A stretch of DNA of 16,784 nt from Candidatus Latescibacterota bacterium (GTDB lineage: Bacteria; Latescibacterota; UBA2968; UBA8231). A program made the position numbers and the translations under genes. Numbering within the stretch: the first letter of the stretch is position 1; each line of letters starts with the position of its first letter. The stretch covers positions 1 through 16,784 of the forward strand of contig JAJDTN010000448.1 in the NCBI GenBank assembly GCA_022827165.1, read 5' to 3'. The notes under the pieces were generated by a model. That model searched no databases, was not told where the DNA came from, and saw nothing but the letters and a program-made list of their open reading frames with translations. Positions 7,544-13,856 of the stretch are shown one piece after another.

Positions 7544-8085
7544 GGACCGCCCTCCCCGCCCCGGGGCCGCGGGCGTCCGCCCAGGAGCAGCAGCACGCCG
7601 ACGCCGGCGGTGAAGATCACGGTCAGCTCGCCGAGGGTGTCGTAGCCCCGGTAGCTGGCCAGCACCGAGGTGACGATGTTGGGCACGCCGATCTCCTCTC
7701 CCGAGCGCTCGATGTAGCGCGGCGCCACGTGCCGGTGGACCGGCGCCGCGGGGTCCCCGTAGCTCGGCATGTCGAGGGTTGCGAAGACCAGGGCGGCCCC
7801 GGTGATCACCACCACGAGGAAGGGCACGACCGTGGGCTGTCCGTGCTTCTCCTGCCTCGTCGTCAGCAGCAGCGTGGCGAGCATGAGGACGGTGGACACG
7901 CCGGCGCCGACCGCGGCCTCGGTGAAGGCCACGTCGACGGCGTCGAGGACCGTGAAGAGGGCGGCCGAGACGAGGGTGTAGAAGCCGAGGAAGACGACCA
8001 CGGCGAGGAGGTTGTGGAGACGGGCCACGGCCACGGCGATACCGGCCAGGAAGAGGAGGAGGCTGAGGTCGATCAGCCCGGTCAC
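7540..8085 (-). CDS. Stand-alone MrpA C-terminal part (MbhD/DUF4040 + MbhE domains)
   Basis: A 181-residue membrane protein combining two domains normally found at the C-terminus of bacterial MrpA, or as separate MbhD and MbhE subunits in archaeal membrane-bound hydrogenases. The MbhD/DUF4040 core is at about residues 4-75, with DVAFTEAAVGAGVSTVLMLATL (about 50-71); helix 87-103 follows. The MbhE part carries GVPNIVTSVLASYRGYDTLGELTV and a last helix ending before the Pro/Arg/Gly-rich tail. The GTG at 8085 overlaps the MrpG stop as GTGA, which fixes the start; the open frame further upstream is a high-GC artefact. The large NuoL-like N-terminal part of MrpA is not fused here, so MrpA is effectively split. 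Confidence 0.88.
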   Translation of the reverse strand: MTGLIDLSLLLFLAGIAVAVARLHNLLAVVVFLGFYTLVSAALFTVLDAVDVAFTEAAVGAGVSTVLMLATLLLTTRQEKHGQPTVVPFLVVVITGAALVFATLDMPSYGDPAAPVHRHVAPRYIERSGEEIGVPNIVTSVLASYRGYDTLGELTVIFTAGVGVLLLLGGRPRPRGGEGGP

Positions 8086-8423
8086 GAGGAGTCGCCCTCC
8101 CTCCCGGAGGGGGGGGCCTCCGGCTCTCCGGTGTGGGGTTCCAGCCCGTCCTCGAGGGCCGCCTTGGCGATGGCGTGAGCCGCCGTCGGACCGGTGATCC
8201 ACAACAGGGCGAGGACGAAGACCAGCTTGACCAGCACCAGCGTCCACCCCGCCTGCAGCATCAGCCCCCCGAGGACCAGCCCGGCGCCCAGGGTGTCGGT
8301 GACGCCGGCGCCGTGCATGCGGCTGAAGAAGTCGGGCAGCCGGTGCAGCCCGACGCCGCCGACGACGCAGAAGAAGGCCCCCGACATCAGCAGCACCCAG
8401 CTGGCCAGGTCGATGAGGTCCAT
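8082..8423 (-). CDS. mrpG: Cation/proton antiporter subunit MrpG
   Basis: A 113-residue three-helix membrane protein. The MrpG/MnhG signature is plain: GGVGLHRLPDFFSRMHGAG (22-40) followed by TDTLGAGLVLGGLML, and a third helix VLVKLVFVLALLWITGPTAAHAIA. It ends with a polar, Pro/Gly/Glu-rich tail of about 25 residues. The ATG at 8423 lies 2 bp after the MrpF stop; the stop overlaps the next GTG start. MrpG is a small structural subunit in the E-F-G module of Mrp complexes and is needed for antiport in characterised systems. Confidence 0.93.
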   Translation of the reverse strand: MDLIDLASWVLLMSGAFFCVVGGVGLHRLPDFFSRMHGAGVTDTLGAGLVLGGLMLQAGWTLVLVKLVFVLALLWITGPTAAHAIAKAALEDGLEPHTGEPEAPPSGREGDSS

Positions 8424-8425
8424 GG

Positions 8426-8704
8426 TCAGCGGCGGCCCACCCGCCCGGGTCCGTGGAAGCTCCCGTACTGGACGAACTTCAGGATCGCCACGGTGGAGAT
8501 GAAGTTGATGAGGACGTAGATCAGGGCCAGGTCGAGGAACTCGGGCCGCCCCGTGAGGAAACCGAGAACGGCGATGAGCAGCACCGTCTTGGTGCCGCAC
8601 ATGTTGGCCCCGAGGACGCGGTCGTACACCGTTGGACCGAGGGCCGTGCGCGCCAGGGCCAGGGCCATGGTGAACAGCACGGCGGCCATGGTCACCGCGA
8701 ACAC
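8426..8704 (-). CDS. mrpF: Cation/proton antiporter subunit MrpF
   Basis: A 92-residue three-helix protein of normal MrpF length. Signature: ARTALGPTVYDRVLGANMCG, then helix TKTVLLIAVLGFL, then the phrase FLDLALIYVLINFISTVAIL and a short basic tail. Start: GTG at 8704, 5 bp after the MrpE stop, with a GGAGGA ribosome-binding site inside the end of mrpE. An ATG five codons later would leave too short a first helix. MrpF pairs with MrpE and MrpG in the small-subunit module of the antiporter. Confidence 0.9.
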   Translation of the reverse strand: MFAVTMAAVLFTMALALARTALGPTVYDRVLGANMCGTKTVLLIAVLGFLTGRPEFLDLALIYVLINFISTVAILKFVQYGSFHGPGRVGRR

Positions 8705-8709
8705 GGCTC

Positions 8710-9189
8710 TCAGTCCTCCCGGCCCTCGAGAAGCCGCACCCGCCGGTCCATGGCGCCCGACTCCAGCTCCTCGGCCGCCTCCCGGGTCAGGGCGTGGACC
8801 GTGAACCCCTCGCCGTCGGCATCGCAGGTGAGGGTCCCCGGCGTCAGGGTGATCGAGTTGGCGTAGATGGCGCGGCCCACGCTCGTCCTCTGTCCCGGCC
8901 GGACCCGCAGCAGGCGCGGGGAGATGGGCGCTCCCGGCCGCAGGATGCGCAGGGCCACGTCGACGTTGGCCCGGACGATGGCCCACATGAGCCAGGGGAG
9001 GTAGAGGAGGAGCCGCGGCCCGACGTGAACGGGCACCCCCTCCTCGTCGAGGACCTCCATGCGCCGGGCGATGAGGACCACGAGAAGGCAGGACCCGGCG
9101 CCGCAGGCCAGCAGCAGCGGGGTGTAGTGGTTGGACCAGAGAAGCCAGACGGCGAAGGAGAGGAGGCCCAGGCTGACGGCGCGTATCAA
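8710..9189 (-). CDS. mrpE: Cation/proton antiporter subunit MrpE
   Basis: First gene of the antiporter operon. From the TTG at 9189 it encodes 159 residues, the standard MrpE length, beginning directly with helix one (IRAVSLGLLSFAVWLLW). The family landmarks are a second helix ending in ARRME, the hairpin segment LYLPWLMWAIVRANVDVALRIL (about 62-83) and the soluble-domain motif YANSITLTPGTLT (109-121). A GGAG box at 9199-9202 is spaced 9 nt from this TTG. The frame stays open to an upstream TTG at 9261, which would add 24 polar and basic residues before helix one; this is unusual for the family and lies too close to the predicted transcription start, so the shorter form is preferred. Confidence 0.85.
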   Translation of the reverse strand: MIRAVSLGLLSFAVWLLWSNHYTPLLLACGAGSCLLVVLIARRMEVLDEEGVPVHVGPRLLLYLPWLMWAIVRANVDVALRILRPGAPISPRLLRVRPGQRTSVGRAIYANSITLTPGTLTCDADGEGFTVHALTREAAEELESGAMDRRVRLLEGRED

Positions 9190-9278
9190 GTGGCGCGACT
9201 CCGGGGAGGGTGCTCGGGACCGGTGGGGAAGGCGGCTGCGGTGCCTCGGCAAGTCCGCCAAGGTGCAGAATCCACAAA

Positions 9279-9308
9279 AGGTTACGCGGGGTGGTTCGAG
9301 ATCGTCAA
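9279..9308 (-). promoter_or_regulatory. Candidate sigma-70 promoter of the Mrp operon
   Basis: On the minus strand TTGACG (9308-9303) is followed by an 18-nt spacer and TAACCT (9284-9279). The -35 matches five of six consensus bases; the -10 keeps the important T, A and final T. Transcription would begin near 9272 and give a leader of roughly 80 nt before the preferred mrpE TTG at 9189. Confidence 0.5.
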
Positions 9309-9335
9309 GCGGTCCGGGAGCCTGCCAGCGTCCGC

Positions 9336-9364
9336 TTGTGACCGGGCCGGGAGGCTCCTACCTT
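9336..9364 (+). promoter_or_regulatory. Candidate promoter of the enolase-propeller operon
   Basis: TTGTGA (9336-9341), a 17-nt spacer and TACCTT (9359-9364) give a plausible sigma-70-type promoter on the plus strand, divergent from the Mrp promoter. Transcription would begin near 9371, giving a leader of about 110 nt before the ATG at 9481. The ribosome-binding site GGAG at 9471-9474 is 6 nt from the start codon. Confidence 0.4.
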
Positions 9365-9435
9365 GGCGGCCGAGAGCCCTTGGCCGCCGGCCTCGGCCCT
9401 GGCGGCCCGCGTCCGCCGGCCGGGGGTCCTGCCCC

Positions 9436-9455
9436 GGGCGGGAACCATCCCGCCC
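9436..9455 (+). repeat. Hairpin in the leader of the enolase-like gene
   Basis: GGGCGGGA (9436-9443) pairs perfectly with TCCCGCCC (9448-9455) around an ACCA loop, ending 25 bp before the start codon. Just after it, CTCCA (9462-9466) can pair with TGGAG (9470-9474) around GCC, which would cover the ribosome-binding site. These could regulate translation, or be chance pairs in G+C-rich DNA. Confidence 0.35.
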
Positions 9456-9480
9456 CTCACCCTCCAGCCTGGAGAGTCCC

Positions 9481-10752
9481 ATGCCCGCCCCCCTGCGCAT
9501 CCAGGAGGTCGAGCGCATCACCGTGCGCGTGCCCTTCACCGAGCGCGTGAGCCGCTGGAACGCGCTGCTCGTCTGGCAGTGGCAGATCGTCGAGGTCATC
9601 CGCGTCACCACCGACGACGGCAGCGTCGGCTACGGCGAGACCCTGCCGCACTACACCTGGGGGCCGGTGAGCGACGCCGCGCTGGAGGGGGTGCGCGGCC
9701 GCAATCCGGCCGAGCTGCTCGGCGACGACAGCCTCGGCGCCGGTCTGCAGATGGCCCTCTACGACGTCGTCGGCAAGGCCCTGGGGGTACCCGCGTACAA
9801 GCTGTTCAACCTGCCCAAGGTGCGCGACTGGTGCCCCATCGCCTGGTGGAACACCAAGATGGGCCCCGAGGACCTGGCCGAGGAGGCGAAAGACGCGGTG
9901 GCCCAGGGCTACATCTTCCACAAGTTCAAGACCCGCCCCTGGATCGACGTCTACCAGCAGGTGGAGGCCGTCAGCGCCGTCACCCCCCGCCACTACCGCC
10001 TCGACCTCGACTGGAACGGCATGCTCCTCAACGTCGGCACCGCGGCCCCCGTCCTGCAGCGCCTCGACGGGTACGAGCGGGTCTCCATCTACGAGGGCCC
10101 CATCAACCAGGGCGACGTGGAGGGCCAGCGCGAGCTGCGGCGCAAGGTCTCCCGGCCGATCGCCCTCCACTTCGGGGCGCCCCCCTTCCCCACGGCGGTG
10201 AAGGAAGCGGTCTGCGACGGCTTCGTCATCGGCGGCGGCGTCTCCGCCGTGCTGCGCCAGGGCCAGCTGGCCGCCGAGTTCGAGAAGCCCTTCTGGCTGC
10301 AGAAGGTCGGCGTCGGCCTGGTGACCGCCTTCGCCGCCCATCTCGGGGCGGTGCTGAACTTCGCCCAGTGGCCGGCGATCACCTGCCTGAACAACTACAC
10401 CGACGACCTGCTGCGCGAGCCCCTCACCATCCGCGGCGGGTACCTGCGCGTGCCCGAGGGGCCGGGTCTCGGCGTCGACGTCGACGAGGGGGCCCTCACC
10501 CGCTGCGCCATGGAACCCCCGTACCAGGTGGAGACGCCGCGCCACATCCTCTCGGTGGTCTGGGAGGGCGGCCGCGTCATGCACTTCTCCAGCATGCGCG
10601 ACCAGTGCTGGCCGCACTTCCGGCAGGCCGGCAACGATCCGGCCCAGGAGCCGGGGGTCAGGCTGGAGATCCGGGAGGACGACGGCTCCAAGGAGTGGGC
10701 CGACTTCTACGCCCGCCTGCAGAACGGGCCGGTGCGCGAGCAGCGGTCCTAG
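9481..10752 (+). CDS. Enolase-superfamily (mandelate racemase/muconate lactonizing) protein with atypical active site
   Basis: A 423-residue cytoplasmic protein with the two-domain layout of the enolase superfamily: an N-terminal capping domain (YGETLPHYTW, about 51-60; QMALYDVVGKALGVPAYKLF, 90-109) and a barrel. The KxK on strand two is kept (Lys148-Phe-Lys150), as are Asp175 or Asp177 on strand three and Glu205 (YEGP) on strand four. At the third metal-ligand position the usual DES or GEN is instead ALHFG, with His230. The next strand reads VIGGG, without the usual catalytic Lys or Asp, and the later His and Glu expected in mandelate racemase also appear missing. The C-terminus has the typical GGYLRVPEGPGLGVDVDEG. 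It probably acts on a carboxylate by alpha-proton abstraction, but reaction and substrate cannot be assigned. It is followed 23 bp later by the repeat protein. Confidence 0.85.
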   Translation: MPAPLRIQEVERITVRVPFTERVSRWNALLVWQWQIVEVIRVTTDDGSVGYGETLPHYTWGPVSDAALEGVRGRNPAELLGDDSLGAGLQMALYDVVGKALGVPAYKLFNLPKVRDWCPIAWWNTKMGPEDLAEEAKDAVAQGYIFHKFKTRPWIDVYQQVEAVSAVTPRHYRLDLDWNGMLLNVGTAAPVLQRLDGYERVSIYEGPINQGDVEGQRELRRKVSRPIALHFGAPPFPTAVKEAVCDGFVIGGGVSAVLRQGQLAAEFEKPFWLQKVGVGLVTAFAAHLGAVLNFAQWPAITCLNNYTDDLLREPLTIRGGYLRVPEGPGLGVDVDEGALTRCAMEPPYQVETPRHILSVVWEGGRVMHFSSMRDQCWPHFRQAGNDPAQEPGVRLEIREDDGSKEWADFYARLQNGPVREQRS

Positions 10753-10775
10753 CCCGGGGTGGCGACCCGGCACCC

Positions 10776-12794
10776 ATGGGATCGATGAACCGGAGCCGCG
10801 TCCTGGCCACGGAACCTCTCACCCTGAAGCTGCGCGTCGCCGGAGAGCGCGTTCACGGGGATCTGGAGCGGTTCCCGGTCCGCGTCGATCTCGTCCTGCC
10901 CGCCGGCGCGCGGGCAGCCGCGGGATCGGGCATGCGCGTACGGGACTCGGAGGGCGAGGTGCCCCACCAGCTGACGGCCGACGAGGCCACCGGGCGGGTG
11001 GAGGGCTGGATCGAGGTCCGGCGCCTGGAGCGGGGGCGCGATGCCCGGCTGTTCCTGGACCTCGGCGCCGGCCCCGCTGCCGTCGAGGGGTTCGCCGACC
11101 ATGCTCTCTTCGCCGGCCGAAGAGCCGATCCCGCGGCCCTGGCAGGCGACTTCGTCGTCGAGGGCTGGCTCGCCGCCGAGGAGGTGCGGGCCGAGGCGGC
11201 GCAGGTGATCGCCGCCCAGTGGGTCTTCGCCGGGGAGATGGCCGGCTTCGCCACCTTTGGCGCCGGCTCCACCGACGGCCTGCGGACGCGCGGCTTCTTC
11301 GGCGCCGTCTTCGACGGCCGCCATGTCTACTTCGCCCCCCAGTGCAACGACGAGGGCCGCCACGGGCAGGCCCTGCGCTACGACACGCGCCGGCCCTTCG
11401 ACGACCCCGCCGCCTGGGAGGGCTACGACGCCGGCGCCACGGCGGGCCTGGCCACCCGCGGCTACTACGGCGCCCTCTTCGACGGCCGCTGCGTCCATTA
11501 CGTGCCGCGCACCGACGGCGAGGCGATGCACCGGCGGGTCCTGCGCTTCGACACCGCCGGCGACTTCCGCGACCCGGCGAGCTGGTCCGCCCACGATGCC
11601 GGCGGCCCGATCTCCAGCCAGGGCGGCGCCTTCGACGGCCGCTACGCCTACTTCGCCCCGGGCTATCACCAGGCCGGCGGCGCCGACGGCCGCGTCCTGC
11701 GCCTCGACACCGGGGGGCGGTTCCACGACGAGGCCAGCTGGGCGGTTCACGACGCCGGGGCCACGGGCGGGCTCAACTGCACCAACTACGACGGCGCCCT
11801 CTACGACGGCCGGCACGTCTACTTCGCCCCCCTCGCCGGCGGCGCCGTTCTGCGCCACGATCCGCGACGGCCCTTCGACGACCCGGCCGCCTGGGAAGCC
11901 TTCGATACCGGTCGGCTGCCGGCGGGGTCCTTCGGCCAGTGCGTCGGCGCCGTCTTCGACGGCCGCTGGATCTACTTCACGCCCTACGCCCACTCCAGCG
12001 TGGTCCGCTACGACACCCGGGCCCCCTTCGCCGACCCCGCCGGCTGGCAGGTCTTCGAGGCGGGCGGGATCGGCGGCCTGCGCACCCGCGGCTACGACGG
12101 CGCCGCCTTCGACGGCCGCTTCGTCTACTTCATCCCCTTCTGGGAGGGCGATGACCCCGGTCTCGGGTTCCACGCCCGCACCCTGCGCTACGACACCGCC
12201 CGTCCCTTCGACGACCCGGCCTCCTGGCAGGCGGCGGACGGGTGCGCCCTGGCGCCGCCGAACCCCGGGGGGTTCAACGGCGGCGCCTTCGACGGACGCT
12301 TCCTCTACATGGCGCCCTGGCGGGAGGACGACCCATCGGGAGAGATCCGCTCCCACGGACAGGTCCTGCGCCTGGACACGGCCGGCGAGGGCGCGCGGTT
12401 CCAGCTGCGGTGGATGGACTGCGGCCACAACGGCGGCCTCGGCGGCTCCCTTCCGGGGGCCTCCTTCCTGGTCAACTGCGAGGACGGACCGGTCTCGGTG
12501 CGGGCCCACCGCCTCCCGGAGGCGGGGCGGCACCACGTGGCCGGGGTCTACCGCGCCGGCCGCGGGGCCGAGCTGTGGATCGACGGCGAGCTCGTCGGCG
12601 AGGCGCCGCCCCGAGGGCGCCCGGTGGAGGGCTCGGCGCCCCTCACGGTGGGGCACCTGCCGGGGGGTACGGGACGGCTGGCGGGCGATCTGATGGACGT
12701 CCGGGTGCGGGTAGGGGCCGTGCCCGGGGGCTGGGTGCGCACGTCGTGGGAAAACCTGCGCGACCCCGGGGGCTTCGTCGGGCTGGAGGCGTAG
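10776..12794 (+). CDS. Seven-repeat probable beta-propeller protein with DUF2341-like and LamG-like ends
   Basis: A 672-residue protein, probably of the same transcript as the enolase-like gene (23-bp gap). Residues about 28-100 resemble a DUF2341 domain (LERFPVRVDLVLP ... MRVRDSEGEVPHQL ... GWIEVRRL). Residues about 157-536 hold seven repeats, each with FDGRxVYFAP-like, VLRYDT, PFDDPASW and DAG elements; the FDGR (once YDGR) cores are at 179, 235, 286, 343, 394, 445 and 505. Residues about 541-672 look like a LamG/concanavalin-type sandwich (HHVAGVYRAGRGAELWIDGELVGE) and end in WVRTSWENLRDPGGFVGL, the phrase that usually closes a DUF2341-LamG pair. Seven blades suggest a seven-bladed propeller. 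No signal peptide or membrane helix is visible, so it may be cytoplasmic. A second ATG three codons later is an equally possible start; no strong ribosome-binding site is seen. The function is unknown. Confidence 0.8.
   Translation: MGSMNRSRVLATEPLTLKLRVAGERVHGDLERFPVRVDLVLPAGARAAAGSGMRVRDSEGEVPHQLTADEATGRVEGWIEVRRLERGRDARLFLDLGAGPAAVEGFADHALFAGRRADPAALAGDFVVEGWLAAEEVRAEAAQVIAAQWVFAGEMAGFATFGAGSTDGLRTRGFFGAVFDGRHVYFAPQCNDEGRHGQALRYDTRRPFDDPAAWEGYDAGATAGLATRGYYGALFDGRCVHYVPRTDGEAMHRRVLRFDTAGDFRDPASWSAHDAGGPISSQGGAFDGRYAYFAPGYHQAGGADGRVLRLDTGGRFHDEASWAVHDAGATGGLNCTNYDGALYDGRHVYFAPLAGGAVLRHDPRRPFDDPAAWEAFDTGRLPAGSFGQCVGAVFDGRWIYFTPYAHSSVVRYDTRAPFADPAGWQVFEAGGIGGLRTRGYDGAAFDGRFVYFIPFWEGDDPGLGFHARTLRYDTARPFDDPASWQAADGCALAPPNPGGFNGGAFDGRFLYMAPWREDDPSGEIRSHGQVLRLDTAGEGARFQLRWMDCGHNGGLGGSLPGASFLVNCEDGPVSVRAHRLPEAGRHHVAGVYRAGRGAELWIDGELVGEAPPRGRPVEGSAPLTVGHLPGGTGRLAGDLMDVRVRVGAVPGGWVRTSWENLRDPGGFVGLEA
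11244..12383 (+). repeat. Seven degenerate tandem coding repeats (about 150-180 bp each)
   Basis: Coding repeats inside the propeller gene, with the FDGR/YDGR codons near 11310, 11478, 11631, 11802, 11955, 12108 and 12288. Spacing is 51, 56-57 or 60 codons. Short DNA words such as TTCGACGGCCGC, CTGCGCTACGACAC and CCCTTCGACGACCC recur almost unchanged, so similarity extends to the nucleotide level. Confidence 0.85.
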
Positions 12795-12805
12795 CCCGGG
12801 AGGCG

Positions 12806-13849
12806 TCAGGCCAGCAGGCGCCCGAAGTCGTGCTCCCTCGACTCCACCAGGGCGGGCGGGCCGGACCACAGGCGCAGGCGCCGCTCCACCGGCTCGAAGA
12901 GGACGGCGAAGTCGGTGTGCAGGCCGTCCTCCCCCTGCTGGCAGACGGCCCCGACGGGGCAGCGGTCGGCCAGGATCCGCTCGATGGCGGTACCCTCCCT
13001 CGCCAGGCGCAGGGCGTTGTCGAGGCGGCGCCGGCCGTTGGCGTCGATGGCGGGACTCTGGGGCGGGTTCCTGCGGGCGAACTCGGCGTTCAGGATGTGG
13101 TTCGTATGGCCGAGGGGGCGGCCGTCCTCCGCCTCGACCACGGTCATCCCGGCGCCGGTCTTCTCCACGAGGGCAAGGCGGCCCGAGCCATCCCCGAGCA
13201 TCAGGCTGAAACCGTAGGCGTTCACCGGCAGGTCCCGCAGGTGCTCGATCGCCTCGCCCACGTCGGCGCAGGCCGGCAGCACCGTGTGCAGGGCCATCAG
13301 CGAGAACAGGCCGTCCTCCTCCTTCATCGGCCCCGGAATGCCGGTCATGCCCATGGCCAGCCCCGGGCGGTTGAAGCCCGCCACCGTCCACGGCGTGCCG
13401 GCGAAGTGGAAGTGGCCGTGGTCGTGGCCGTCTTCGGGGCGGCTGATCTCGAGCAGGTTCAGGCCCAGCTGGTGACGCTCGATGTCGTCGGTCTTGCCGA
13501 ATCGGGCGGAGCCGTTCTGCCGCCGGCCGACGAGGGTGCACTGGGGCAGCTGGCCGGAGAGGCGGTGGTGGCAGAGGGCGGCCAGGTAGAGGTCCTCGTC
13601 CCAGCCCAGGCCGGCGGCGATGCCTCGGCACTCCTCCGCCCCGGCCAGGTAGACGGCGGCCCACTGGTCGGTCCAGCGGCGCGCGTTGCGGCCCAGGGCC
13701 TCGACCAGGGCGTCCCAGGAGGGCGCCCGTTGCTGCGCCGCCAAACCGGCCAGCACCCGGCGAAGCCAGCCCTCGGCGAGGGCGCGGCACTGCTCGCCCT
13801 GCTGCCGGCCGCGGTCGCGCGCCGGTCCACGCGTCTCGATCGTCAGCAC
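12806..13849 (-). CDS. C45/AAT-family acyltransferase or amidohydrolase (Ntn-hydrolase fold)
   Basis: A 347-residue protein resembling the acyl-CoA:6-aminopenicillanate acyltransferase (AAT, peptidase C45) family. The probable nucleophile is Cys104 in LPQCTLVG, exposed by self-cleavage before Cys in this family. Further landmarks are FGKTDD (117-122) where relatives have a G-Q/R-N/T-x-D motif, the FNRPGLAMGMTGIPG segment (159-173), and GHTNHIL (247-253). Members split or form amide bonds; the substrate is not evident. The GTG start at 13849 is 7 bp after the stop of the dioxygenase-HEAT gene, so the two are probably one transcript. It ends 11 bp from the convergent propeller gene, leaving no room for a terminator between them. 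No signal peptide is seen. Confidence 0.8.
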   Translation of the reverse strand: MLTIETRGPARDRGRQQGEQCRALAEGWLRRVLAGLAAQQRAPSWDALVEALGRNARRWTDQWAAVYLAGAEECRGIAAGLGWDEDLYLAALCHHRLSGQLPQCTLVGRRQNGSARFGKTDDIERHQLGLNLLEISRPEDGHDHGHFHFAGTPWTVAGFNRPGLAMGMTGIPGPMKEEDGLFSLMALHTVLPACADVGEAIEHLRDLPVNAYGFSLMLGDGSGRLALVEKTGAGMTVVEAEDGRPLGHTNHILNAEFARRNPPQSPAIDANGRRRLDNALRLAREGTAIERILADRCPVGAVCQQGEDGLHTDFAVLFEPVERRLRLWSGPPALVESREHDFGRLLA

Positions 13850-13856
13850 CGGGGGC

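Noticed and set aside
9190..9261. Longer MrpE starting at TTG 9261
   Set aside because: It would add 24 polar residues before the first helix, begins about 11 nt from the predicted transcription start, and has no clear ribosome-binding site; the TTG at 9189 has GGAG at 9 nt and gives the standard length.
11244..12383. CRISPR-like or satellite array
   Set aside because: The periodic DNA similarity is fully explained by in-frame protein repeats of variable length, without constant repeats and unique spacers.
10749..13790. A 1013-codon open frame on the minus strand across the propeller gene
   Set aside because: It is antisense to the clear repeat protein and runs on into the C45-type gene in another frame. 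Its product is low-complexity Arg/Pro/Gly/Ala-rich, as expected from G+C-rich third positions; it has no domain.
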